From a virus, in the IMG/VR virus record IMGVR_UViG_3300046507_000396, positions 1 to 20,193 of that record: a stretch of DNA of 20,193 bases; one strand, written 5' to 3'. The notes beneath the pieces were generated by a model. The model was not told the DNA's origin and ran no database searches. It saw only the letters and a program-made list of their open reading frames with translations. The translations under genes and the position numbers were made by a program. Of this stretch, positions 7,610-13,473 are shown one piece after another (positions within the stretch are counted from its first letter, which is position 1; every line of letters begins with the position of its first letter).

Positions 7610-8362
7610 TCACGTGGCCTCGTTCGCCAGAGCGTCGCGGGCCATTTGCACCGTCGTCGGCGTCAGCCTCTCGCCAGCGGCAGCGCGCTCGAGGACGCGG
7701 CGGGCCCAGCCCAAACGGTCGGCGGGCGGCTCGCGGTTGATGACCTTGCCGACCAGGTTGCCGATCAGGGCCTTGGCTTTCTCGCAGGTAGTCAGCGACT
7801 GACCCGGCGCGGTGAGCTCGAACACAGGCTCGGGGATCTCGGCCAGCTCGGCCTTGTCCAGCTGCTGCTGCAGCGCGGTTTCCCATCGAACCTTGACGGC
7901 GCTGAAGGCCTGCTCACGCAGCTCGCGGCGCATTGACTGCGCAGCCCAGAAGATCGCCGGGTGCGACCAGGTACCGAACTCGCCCTTCCCTCGGGCTTCC
8001 AGACCGGCGATCGCCTCGTAGTAGGCGCGCATCGGGTCGACGTGCGGCCGGCAGGCCTGGATGAACTCGGCGCAGCTGGGCGGCCAGGCGAAGCGGCGGC
8101 GGCATTCGCGCAGGCCGACCTTCACGTCGTTCGGGGTGATGCCCTCTTCCTCGAAGGCCTCGACCCAGCTTTCAGCCCAGTTGTCGATCGCTTGCTGGTT
8201 CGTGAAGTTCGAGCGCCACTTGTGCGGGTAGGCGCCGTCCAGGCGGTTGAACAGGTGGTCGATGAACGCGATGCCCAAGGTCGGTACCGGATCGAACCAT
8301 TGCGAGAACGGGCGCGTGCTGGGCGATGCTGGCAGGTCGTGGATTTCGGCGAGGTTCGTCAT
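7610..8362 (-). CDS. Replication protein P-like helicase loader
   Basis: The 250-aa protein resembles the lambda P family. These proteins bring the host DnaB helicase to the phage origin through contact with the initiator. The family landmark is the segment RRRFAWPPSCAEFIQACRP (about residues 87-106), preceded by NWAESWVEAFEEEGITPNDVKVGL. A helical C-terminal half follows, ending in ERAAAGERLTPTTVQMARDAL. The start overlaps the stop of the O-like gene (ATGA), the usual O-P order. No ATPase motif is visible, so it is a P-type rather than DnaC-type loader. Host dependence on DnaB is inferred. Confidence 0.82.
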   Translation of the reverse strand: MTNLAEIHDLPASPSTRPFSQWFDPVPTLGIAFIDHLFNRLDGAYPHKWRSNFTNQQAIDNWAESWVEAFEEEGITPNDVKVGLRECRRRFAWPPSCAEFIQACRPHVDPMRAYYEAIAGLEARGKGEFGTWSHPAIFWAAQSMRRELREQAFSAVKVRWETALQQQLDKAELAEIPEPVFELTAPGQSLTTCEKAKALIGNLVGKVINREPPADRLGWARRVLERAAAGERLTPTTVQMARDALANEAT

Positions 8363-9375
8363 GGGGCTCTCCGGTTGCGGTTGACGTGGGCGACAGGGTC
8401 GAACTTCTCGGGGCGGCCTGCGGGAGCGGTGCGCACTGGCGCGTCCTGCGCGTCTGGCGCCTGCAGCAGCTGCTCTACGATCGGGAACAGGTAGCCCAGT
8501 GGGATCGTGCTGTCGCCCTTCGCGGCCTTTGCCTTCGTGATGGCGCGGTTCAGCACGTCATCCGTCACCTTCGGGTTCTGAGCCCAGGTCACGGCCACTA
8601 CCGGGTTCTGCGCGGTAGTCTGAATTCCCTGTGCACGCAGCAGCAGCGCGATCTGGACGTGACGGTCGGTGGGCAGAGGTGGCTCGGTCAGGTGACCGTG
8701 TTCCCCGGGCGGATCCTCGGGCGGGGTAGTTGGCGGTTGAGCAGACGAGGATGTATTTAATTCTCCCTGTCCCTGTCCCTGTCCTTCTCCCTGTCCCTTA
8801 AGAGCGTTTTCCGATGGATTTCCGGCGTCATCGTCATTCTTTCCAGTGGAACCGCCAGTGCTTTCCGCTGGAATTCCTTTCGCTTCCGTCGGAATGTTGT
8901 CAGGAGCGCTACCCGGTTCCGGTGGAAGAGGCAGCATCGGACGGCCCTCAGCCTCGCGCTGCTTGTTGGATTTCCTGATGCGGTCGCACTCTTTCTTCCA
9001 CTGGTGGTGCACCTTCGCCTTCCAGCTTTCCAGCGCTTTCTCGGCGACCACCGGGTGATACAGGCGGCCGTCGGCGCACTTGATCCAGCCGTGCAGCGCG
9101 CCCTCGCGGACGTTCGCCCACTCCTTGACCACGCGGCCATAGCCGGCAGCCTTGGCCAGGAAGCGGTCGTCGTCCGGAAGGGATGCAGCGGGTACCTGGT
9201 GCCATGCGGCGCTCCACAGCAGCACCGCGGCCCAGCATGCTTCAGGGGATTCGTACGCCGCCATGTCGCTGTCGCGCAGGCGTGCGACGTCGAGCGGCAT
9301 GAAGGCGAAGTCCTGCAGGTTGCATTCGGTCGGGGTGAGCGGCGCCGGCAGCGCGCCTTCGGCGTGATTGATCAT
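8359..9375 (-). CDS. DUF1376-containing replication initiator (O-like)
   Basis: A 338-aa protein. Residues about 20-125 match DUF1376 (FAFMPLDVARLRDSD, CWAAVLLWSAAWHQVPAASLPDDD, then GALHGWIKCADGRLYHPVV), a winged-helix-like domain of phage replication proteins. Residues about 130-240 are a disordered linker with a GQGEGQGQGQGE tract and repeated xPxE motifs. The C-terminal 95 residues (PLPTDRHVQIALLLRAQGI, TDDVLNRAITKAKAAKGD) form a separate helical domain. This is the plan of lambda O: DNA-binding head, origin-bearing linker, tail that contacts P. The linker DNA carries five phased repeats (8806-8928). The start overlaps the upstream stop (ATGA); an in-frame ATG at 9384 is possible. Family is confident, the initiator role fairly so. 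Confidence 0.82.
   Translation of the reverse strand: MINHAEGALPAPLTPTECNLQDFAFMPLDVARLRDSDMAAYESPEACWAAVLLWSAAWHQVPAASLPDDDRFLAKAAGYGRVVKEWANVREGALHGWIKCADGRLYHPVVAEKALESWKAKVHHQWKKECDRIRKSNKQREAEGRPMLPLPPEPGSAPDNIPTEAKGIPAESTGGSTGKNDDDAGNPSENALKGQGEGQGQGQGELNTSSSAQPPTTPPEDPPGEHGHLTEPPLPTDRHVQIALLLRAQGIQTTAQNPVVAVTWAQNPKVTDDVLNRAITKAKAAKGDSTIPLGYLFPIVEQLLQAPDAQDAPVRTAPAGRPEKFDPVAHVNRNRRAP
8762..8797. repeat. Hexamer repeat CCCTGT (coding for GQ repeats)
   Basis: Tandem and interrupted copies of CCCTGT lie in the linker part of the O-like gene; the complement has five GGG runs with short spacers. It encodes the glycine-glutamine tract. The array could change copy number by slippage, and the G-rich strand could fold as a quadruplex. 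It sits between the candidate iterons and the AT-rich ATGTATTTAATTCT. Confidence 0.75.
8806..8928. other. Candidate replication origin: five phased iterons in the initiator gene
   Basis: Five near-palindromic copies of TTTCCRNYGGAA begin at 8808, 8840, 8862, 8883 and 8916. Start-to-start distances are 32, 22, 21 and 33 bp, close to whole helical turns. Four copies share one codon phase, but the copy at 8840 is in another phase, so the repetition is in the DNA rather than only in the protein. The hexamer array and an AT-rich patch (8748-8765) lie beside them, as in lambda ori. The origin function is inferred. Confidence 0.6.
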
Positions 9376-9572
9376 GGTGGGCATCCCATCAGCTCGCGGG
9401 CCGCCCATTGGCGATCCTGCTGCTGTTCTGCCTGTGCTTCGCGCCAGCCGGCCTGCCAATCGGCGACGGCCGGCGACATCCAGTTCATGTGGTGATCATC
9501 GACGCCGCGGCCATCGTAGAAGGCCTGGGCGCCGCGTGCGCGCATTTCTTGGCGGGAGACGATCTGTTCCAT
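9372..9572 (-). CDS. Ribosome modulation factor (RMF/CrpP)-like small protein
   Basis: The 66-aa protein resembles the RMF/CrpP fold family. A helix carries RARGAQAFYDGRG, then a short loop with HHMNWMSP, then the characteristic ADWQAGWREAQAEQ. RMF binds 30S subunits and promotes inactive 100S ribosomes. Phage members of this fold are common, mostly uncharacterised, and need not act on ribosomes. The start has GAAGGA close upstream and shares one base with the previous stop (TGATG); its stop overlaps the O-like gene start. The similarity is by eye. Confidence 0.6.
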   Translation of the reverse strand: MEQIVSRQEMRARGAQAFYDGRGVDDHHMNWMSPAVADWQAGWREAQAEQQQDRQWAARELMGCPP

Positions 9573-9763
9573 CAATCCTTCCCCTCGGGCTTGCGGTACT
9601 GCTCGACGGCTTCCGCCAGCTCGTTGCCGCTCTGCTCGTACCGTCCAGCTGCGCGTGCCTTTTCGCTGGCCGGCGCGTGCGCCACAGCCTTGCGGCGGTC
9701 GTACCAGGTGCATGCTTTCGCAAGCACCTTGGTCGCCGCATAGTTTTCGTTCGTTATTGTCAT
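9572..9763 (-). CDS. Hypothetical small helical protein
   Basis: The 63-aa protein has no recognised family. It is charged and probably all-helical: residues about 5-30 (NYAATKVLAKACTWYDRRKAV) and about 35-58 (KARAAGRYEQSGNELAEAVE) form two predicted helices. The start has GAGAAGGAAGT just upstream, a good ribosome site, and the stop is coupled to the RMF-like gene. It belongs to the short cassette between the cII-position regulator and the replication genes. There is a 72-bp gap to the gene upstream. Confidence 0.7.
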   Translation of the reverse strand: MTITNENYAATKVLAKACTWYDRRKAVAHAPASEKARAAGRYEQSGNELAEAVEQYRKPEGKD

Positions 9764-9835
9764 TCTCTACTTCCTTCTCTTGGCCCGGTCGAACTGGGCT
9801 ATCTCGTTACCGGCTCGTGGCGCAGGCGGAAGCCG

Positions 9836-10087
9836 TTAAAGATGCCTCCGGCCGTTGCTTACGCCGCGCGCCCGGCCGGCCTGGCGACCGGGACCCGGAC
9901 ATCCTCGGGATTCCCGGCCGCGCGGCGGGGTCGTACCATGCGTGCGCACGGCGTTGTTGCTGAGGCCGCGCAGGAACGTGCTGCGGGCCATGCCGAAGGC
10001 CTGGCAGATGCGGTCCAGTCCGGAAAGCTCGGCCGGGTTGAACAGCACCTCGACGGTTTCGGTGCGGGTTGCAGGGTTGAGGCTCAT
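9836..10087 (-). CDS. Ribbon-helix-helix-like protein in the cII position
   Basis: An 83-aa protein. Residues about 9-45 have the spacing of a ribbon-helix-helix DNA-binding domain: strand TVEVLFNP, helix AELSGLDRICQAFG, turn, helix ARSTFLRGLSNNAV. The rest is a basic arginine/glycine/proline-rich tail of unknown structure. The start has AAGGAG 6 nt upstream, one of the best ribosome sites in the window; longer frames upstream lack one. It is the first gene after the terminator behind cro, where lambda has cII, so a regulatory role is attractive. It is not homologous to CII by eye. The tail composition leaves some doubt about the true 3' end. Confidence 0.65.
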   Translation of the reverse strand: MSLNPATRTETVEVLFNPAELSGLDRICQAFGMARSTFLRGLSNNAVRTHGTTPPRGRESRGCPGPGRQAGRARGVSNGRRHL

Positions 10088-10176
10088 GTGTTTCTCCTTG
10101 GTGGTGCGGATTACGAGGACGGCCAAACGGCCGGGGTGATGCTAGGCAAATGCCCATGTGCAACTTTTAGGGCGTA

Positions 10177-10202
10177 GAAAAAGCCGCGGAGTTACTGCGG
10201 CT
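10177..10202 (-). terminator. Terminator overlapping the cro stop codon (tR1-like)
   Basis: On the minus strand AGCCGC (10197-10202) and GCGGCT (10182-10187) form a 6-bp stem with a 9-nt loop, followed by TTTTC. The first arm lies in the last codons of cro and the stop codon is in the loop. Position matches lambda tR1, which limits transcription into the replication genes. Confidence 0.65.
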
Positions 10203-10428
10203 GGGATTCGGCAGCTGCGACCTGAGGTGGATCGCCGAAAACGGCGGGATTCAGTTCGTAGCGGGTAACTTGGCCGTTCAGCTTGGCTTCGAGCTCGCGG
10301 CAACGTTCGCCAGGGACGGCGCCCTGGGCCGCCCATTTCTGGATGGCCTGCGGCGTCAGCCCGAGGAGGTTGCCCAGCGCGGTCTGACTTCCAGCGATGC
10401 GAATGGCTTTTGCGATTCCGGTTTCCAT
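10192..10428 (-). CDS. Cro-like repressor (YdaS-type HTH)
   Basis: The 78-aa protein has a helix-turn-helix at about residues 13-34 (SQTALGNLLGLTPQAIQKWA) of the YdaS/Cro type, a short middle region with PGERCRELEAKLNGQVTRYEL, and an alanine/glutamine-rich tail. It is transcribed divergently from the CI repressor across a 116-bp gap that holds three operators. Cro-type proteins bind the same operators as CI and favour lytic growth. The predicted promoter at 10460-10488 would start its transcript about 25 nt upstream of the ATG; the Shine-Dalgarno is weak. Some YdaS-family proteins are toxin-antitoxin regulators, but the context supports Cro. Confidence 0.85.
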   Translation of the reverse strand: METGIAKAIRIAGSQTALGNLLGLTPQAIQKWAAQGAVPGERCRELEAKLNGQVTRYELNPAVFGDPPQVAAAESQPQ

Positions 10429-10449
10429 AGGTCGGTCTGTAGTTGTGGG

Positions 10450-10526
10450 TTACAACCCTAGGTTACATCAGGGCGCCCTTCATTACAACTTATTTTTGCA
10501 GTGATATCTACAACTAATCCTTGTAA
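10450..10526. promoter_or_regulatory. Right operator region: three CI/Cro operators
   Basis: Three 19-bp sites fit YTRCAA-N7-TTGYAR. They are TTACAACCCTAGGTTACAT (10450-10468, right half degenerate), TTACAACTTATTTTTGCAG (10483-10501) and CTACAACTAATCCTTGTAA (10508-10526). The first covers the -10 and the second the -35 of the predicted cro promoter; the third lies just upstream of the repressor gene, like OR3. A shorter GTTGT/ACAAC palindrome (10442-10456) overlaps the first. Binding by CI and Cro is inferred. Confidence 0.72.
10460..10488 (-). promoter_or_regulatory. Predicted early promoter for cro (pR)
   Basis: On the minus strand TTGTAA (10483-10488) and TAACCT (10460-10465) are spaced by 17 bp. 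The elements are modest matches to sigma-70, but the same -10 and spacing recur at the second early promoter (12294-12322), also inside an operator pair. Start expected near 10453. Confidence 0.6.
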
Positions 10527-10544
10527 TATGGATGTGTGGAAAAT

Positions 10545-11258
10545 ATGGCAAATCGACTAAGCGACCTGTTACAGGCGAAAAACGGCGGCAACCAGTCCGA
10601 GATGGCGCGGTATATCGGTGTGACCCCTCAAGCCGTCCAGAAATGGATGTCAGGGGTTACCGAACCCCGTGGCAAGAACCTCGATATGGCGGCCGAATTC
10701 CTCGGCGTGACGCCGGCGCACCTGAAATTCGGCATCCTGGTTGAAGGTGAAGCTGATGCTAAGGCGATGGAAGAGATGCTGCGTACGCTCAAGCCCGGCA
10801 GCTTCATGCGCGTGGAAGGTACCGACCGCGACGACCCCAGGCTCACGATCATTCCGAAGGTGCGCCTTCGCCTTACGGCAGGCCTCAGCGGCTTCGAAGT
10901 CGAGCCGGAACCCTATGACGGCGGGTCGACCACCGTGCCGACCGATTGGATTGAGCGGAACGGATACTCTCGCGACAAGCTGATCGCCATTACCGTGCGC
11001 GGTGAGAGCATGGAGCCGACGTTTTACGAAGGCGACCTGGTCGTCATTAATACGGCGGACATTCAACCTGTGGCCGGTGCTGTTTATGCGGTGAATTATG
11101 AAGGTGAGCCCGCTATTAAGCGTTTGGCGCGCGACGCCGGCCGCTGGTGGTTGGTATCAGATAATGTCGATCAGCGCAGGTATTACCGCCAATCTTTTCA
11201 GAGCGAGACATCGCAGATTATTGGCCGAGTAGTATGGAAGGAAACAGAAAGGTTTTAA
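10545..11258 (+). CDS. CI-type phage repressor with S24 autoprotease domain
   Basis: The 237-aa protein keeps the prophage silent. Residues about 5-62 are an HTH_3-type domain (SEMARYIGVTPQAVQKWMSG). After a linker, the C-terminal LexA/S24 domain has the nucleophile serine in RGESMEPTF (S155) and the lysine general base in GEPAIKRL (K192), the 37-residue spacing seen in LexA. A candidate self-cleavage site is Ala112-Gly113, giving induction through RecA after DNA damage. The ATG at 10545 is preferred over a GTG at 10536 because GTGGAAAAT provides the ribosome site. The operators upstream indicate autoregulation. Its stop overlaps the next ATG (TAATG), so the two downstream genes are probably co-expressed in the lysogen. 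Confidence 0.92.
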   Translation: MANRLSDLLQAKNGGNQSEMARYIGVTPQAVQKWMSGVTEPRGKNLDMAAEFLGVTPAHLKFGILVEGEADAKAMEEMLRTLKPGSFMRVEGTDRDDPRLTIIPKVRLRLTAGLSGFEVEPEPYDGGSTTVPTDWIERNGYSRDKLIAITVRGESMEPTFYEGDLVVINTADIQPVAGAVYAVNYEGEPAIKRLARDAGRWWLVSDNVDQRRYYRQSFQSETSQIIGRVVWKETERF

Positions 11259-11533
11259 TGTTGCACTCGATTCAGCGCCTGCGCGGTGTGCGCATGGCGG
11301 TAGTACTGGTGGAACCTCGCCAGCTGGCCTGGGACTTCGCGGGGCCAATGGTCGCGGACCTGCAGGCGAAGTTTCAGCTGCCGGTGATGCTGGTGGCGCG
11401 CGACAACACGGCTTGGAATAACGCCAGGTCGACCGCCGAATTCGATTCGGTACCCTATCTGCTCGAGCTACTTGCGCACGGCGAGATCGAATGGACTGAG
11501 GCTGTATTTGCTGAGCCTGAAATGCCCTTCTAA
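11258..11533 (+). CDS. Hypothetical protein co-transcribed with the repressor
   Basis: A 91-aa protein with no recognised family. It looks like a small alpha/beta domain: a strand MAVVLVEP, a helix FAGPMVADLQAKFQ, a strand LPVMLVAR, and a C-terminal helix with VPYLLELLAHGEIEW. The start shares one base with the repressor stop (TAATG), with AAAGG upstream; a longer frame starting inside the repressor gene is less likely. Position between CI and a lipoprotein, ahead of a terminator, suggests expression in the lysogen. It may be a small accessory gene; no function can be proposed. Confidence 0.72.
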   Translation: MLHSIQRLRGVRMAVVLVEPRQLAWDFAGPMVADLQAKFQLPVMLVARDNTAWNNARSTAEFDSVPYLLELLAHGEIEWTEAVFAEPEMPF

Positions 11534-11546
11534 CTGCGGCAATAAC

Positions 11547-12173
11547 ATGAAAATCAAATCTCTTGCGTTAGCTGTTTTCGTAACCCTTATTGCCGGGTGT
11601 GCTACACCGAGCGGGAATACACGCAGCAATCCGCAAATGGACGAGCTCAAGTTTTACATCGCATCGAATAAGCCGCGCGCGGAAAGCGGTGCAATGAAAT
11701 GGTCCGAGTATTACAGTGGCGTGTATCAACGTCATGTCGCCGCACACACTTCGCCGGAGCTAATCCAGGTCGTGAATAAATTGCTGTGGAATGCACAGCA
11801 GTACGAAAGCGGAGCCATCTCGAAAGAGGAATTCGACTTCCGGCAGCGGGACCTGCGCCTGGAGGGAGATACGCTTATGCAGCGGCGCGCTGCGGCTGCC
11901 CAGGCTCAGCAACAGGCCCAGACCGCCCTTGCGCTGCAATTGATGCAGGCCAGCCAGCCACGCCCGATGACAGTGGCGCCGGTAGCCGCGCCAACCTTTG
12001 CTACGCCAGCGGCTCCGGCCCAGGTAGGTGCTACCGCTTTCTTTACGGGCAAGCAGCAACAGGTCCAGACCGTCACCTATCAGTACGGCTGGAGCTGCGA
12101 GTACAACTATGCCGGCCGCACCTTCTGGCGCACCTTCGTCGGCAGCTGCCCGTCCAGCGTCCAAGTGCAGTAA
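11547..12173 (+). CDS. Predicted lipoprotein, probable lysogeny-expressed accessory gene
   Basis: A 208-aa protein with a lipoprotein signal peptide: MKIKSLALAVFVTLIAGC, with the lipobox LIAGC and acylation cysteine at residue 18. The mature part has a helical region (ELIQVVNKLLWNAQQYESG, then EEFDFRQRDLRLEGDTLM), a Q/A-rich and P/A-rich stretch, and an aromatic C-terminus with two cysteines (WSCEYNYAGRTFWRTFVGSC). It would be anchored in the cell envelope. The ATG at 11547 is fixed by the signal peptide; the Shine-Dalgarno is weak, and 13 bp separate it from the previous stop. The 5' half is more AT-rich than the phage genes around it. It ends just before a terminator in the repressor transcript, a typical place for lysogenic conversion genes. 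The role is unknown. Confidence 0.8.
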   Translation: MKIKSLALAVFVTLIAGCATPSGNTRSNPQMDELKFYIASNKPRAESGAMKWSEYYSGVYQRHVAAHTSPELIQVVNKLLWNAQQYESGAISKEEFDFRQRDLRLEGDTLMQRRAAAAQAQQQAQTALALQLMQASQPRPMTVAPVAAPTFATPAAPAQVGATAFFTGKQQQVQTVTYQYGWSCEYNYAGRTFWRTFVGSCPSSVQVQ

Positions 12174-12195
12174 CTACAATTTTTAGGTTGCAGCC

Positions 12196-12220
12196 AAACC
12201 CGCCTTGAGCGGGTTTTTTT
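12196..12220 (+). terminator. Rho-independent terminator of the repressor operon
   Basis: AACCCGC (12197-12203), a 5-nt loop and GCGGGTT (12209-12215) form a 7-bp stem followed by five more T residues. It separates the repressor-lipoprotein unit from the second early promoter. Confidence 0.88.
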
Positions 12221-12280
12221 ACGTCTTCCCCCCGCGCTACAACTCCCAGCCCTTCTCCGTTTCAACTTTTTCGCTTGCTT

Positions 12281-12332
12281 TTACAACTTTTACTTGCAGC
12301 ACCTTTCGGCTTGTTGTAACCTGACGTTGTAG
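12281..12332 (+). promoter_or_regulatory. Left-type operator pair and early promoter (pL-like)
   Basis: Two 19-bp operators, TTACAACTTTTACTTGCAG (12281-12299) and TTGTAACCTGACGTTGTAG (12314-12332), match those near cro. The first is identical at 16 of 19 positions to the site at 10483-10501. The 14-bp gap equals the gap at the right operators. A promoter TTGCAG-17 bp-TAACCT (12294-12299, 12317-12322) runs through the pair, with start near 12329 and a leader of about 60 nt. The rest of 12221-12388 holds weaker half-sites (CTACAAC near 12237, TTTCAAC near 12260) and no gene. Confidence 0.72.
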
Positions 12333-12388
12333 TTTGTTGAAACGCAGACAGCTCAGCAACCGCCGAGCAGCTCGACTTGGAGAACCTG

Positions 12389-12733
12389 ATGCGCCACTTC
12401 CGCTTTAACCCTGCCGACCACGAAGACGCGATCGCCATTGCGACCGAAGCCGCCGCCAAGCGCCTGACCGATGCCTTCCTGGCCGACCAGCCAGCGACCA
12501 AAAAACTAATCCTCGACTGCCTCGGCGAGGCCTTGGCCGATGACCAAACCCTGGCCGACGTCGCGCGCCGCGAACTGGCTGGCGAGCCTGCCCTGGGCAA
12601 GCTGCTGGCCGATGTGATTCACGCAGAAGCCGAGCCGCTGGCCCTGCAGGAAGTCGAGAACGCCGCCCGCAGCCGCTACGCCGACTACGTCGACCTGATG
12701 GTCGACATCGCCAAGGACCGCGCGCTGGCGTGA
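12389..12733 (+). CDS. Hypothetical first gene of the rightward early operon
   Basis: A 114-aa acidic, helical protein of unknown family, alanine- and aspartate-rich (RFNPADHEDAIAIATEAAAK, then a helical stretch up to VENAARSRYADYVDLMVDIA). The ATG at 12389 has GGAG 6-7 nt upstream; a TTG 12 nt earlier is less likely. Being the first gene after the pL-like promoter puts it where lambda has N, but it shows no arginine-rich N-peptide, so similarity in role is not supported. Its stop overlaps a possible GTG start of the next frame. Confidence 0.72.
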   Translation: MRHFRFNPADHEDAIAIATEAAAKRLTDAFLADQPATKKLILDCLGEALADDQTLADVARRELAGEPALGKLLADVIHAEAEPLALQEVENAARSRYADYVDLMVDIAKDRALA

Positions 12734-12978
12734 CCGAACAGGAGCGCCGCGCCCCTTACAACGCGCGGCTTGCCCTGATGTCGGGTCAGGAAATCGACGC
12801 AGCGGGACCTGAAATGCCCTGGCAGCCGGAAAAGACGGCATCGAACAACAACCGCCGGCGGCGCCGGCCAGAACGAGGAGCAACATGGACGTCACCTATA
12901 TTGAGTTCCTGTATCCGGGAACTTTCTTTGCCGAGAATAGCAGCCGGCCGGTGCCCCGCCGCGAGCTGCCCGAGGTGA
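12730..12978 (+). CDS. Doubtful small reading frame (GTG start)
   Basis: An 82-codon frame opens with a GTG that overlaps the previous stop (GTGA), as is common in this operon, and its first 50 codons have phage-like composition. But the last 94 bp overlap the well-supported next gene, the tail is arginine- and serine-rich, and there is no good ribosome site. It may be real, may end early in life by frameshift relative to an ancestor, or may be noise filling a 150-bp spacer. Confidence 0.35.
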   Translation: MTEQERRAPYNARLALMSGQEIDAAGPEMPWQPEKTASNNNRRRRRPERGATWTSPILSSCIRELSLPRIAAGRCPAASCPR

Positions 12979-13265
12979 TTCCAGGCCAAGCCACCGGCTA
13001 CCGCTTCTTCACGCGCCGCGAGATCGAAGCCGACGGCGAAAAGTTGGTCGGCCAGCCGAAGGACTACAGCGGCTGGACCTACTTCGGTAAGGAATACAGC
13101 GCCGAGGAAGTGCAGGCTCTGGAAGATGACCGCCTGAGCATCCTGAAATCGAACGTGCGGATCAACGGCTGGCAGCGCATGGTTCTGACCATCTACGGCA
13201 ACTGGTACCAGCTTCAGGCTGACGATCGCGTGGTTGCTGATGCGGACATGGAGCGCGCCCAATGA
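12885..13265 (+). CDS. Hypothetical phage protein
   Basis: A 126-aa protein with mixed alpha/beta character and many aromatics. The N-terminal part (VTYIEFLYPGTFFAENSSRP) is followed by GYRFFTRREIEADGEKLVGQ, a possible strand-turn region, then a helix rich in acids and a C-terminal strand pattern (RMVLTIYGNWYQLQADDRVV). Small early phage proteins with an opening like YIEFLYPG are often found near recombination genes and have no known function. GAGGAG lies 5 nt upstream of the ATG. The stop overlaps the next start (ATGA). Confidence 0.8.
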   Translation: MDVTYIEFLYPGTFFAENSSRPVPRRELPEVIPGQATGYRFFTRREIEADGEKLVGQPKDYSGWTYFGKEYSAEEVQALEDDRLSILKSNVRINGWQRMVLTIYGNWYQLQADDRVVADADMERAQ

Positions 13266-13471
13266 TCGCCGCCGCCCGCATCGCGCGCCGCCTGGTGCGC
13301 AAGATCGCCAAGCCGGTCGCCCTGTGGCTGAACACCCGGGCGCTGGCCCGCGCTGAAGCGCGCGCTGAGCACTTCTACTGCCTGCGCGTCCAGTCCGTAC
13401 CGATGGAGCTGGACGAGCGCAAACGCCAGGTCGTCCTGACGGCGCGCCGCCGCGAAATCGAGGGGTGGTGA
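13262..13471 (+). CDS. Hypothetical basic helical protein
   Basis: A 69-aa strongly basic protein of unknown family. The first 30 residues form an arginine/alanine-rich amphipathic helix (IAAARIARRLVRKIAKPVAL); the rest is helical with alternating arginine and acidic residues (RALARAEARAEHFY, then ERKRQVVLTARRREIEGW). It could bind nucleic acid or another protein. The ATG overlaps the previous stop, and two bases separate its stop from the next start. Confidence 0.65.
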   Translation: MIAAARIARRLVRKIAKPVALWLNTRALARAEARAEHFYCLRVQSVPMELDERKRQVVLTARRREIEGW

Positions 13472-13473
13472 GC

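Noticed and set aside
12260-12280. A third operator (OL3) upstream of the second early promoter
   Set aside because: TTTCAAC is present, but the right half-site is displaced by two bases and poorly matched, so it is mentioned only as a weak half-site.
12363-12373. N-utilisation (boxB-like) hairpin in the pL leader
   Set aside because: Only a 4-bp stem (CGAG/CTCG with a 3-nt loop), with no boxA nearby and no N-like arginine-rich protein recognised.
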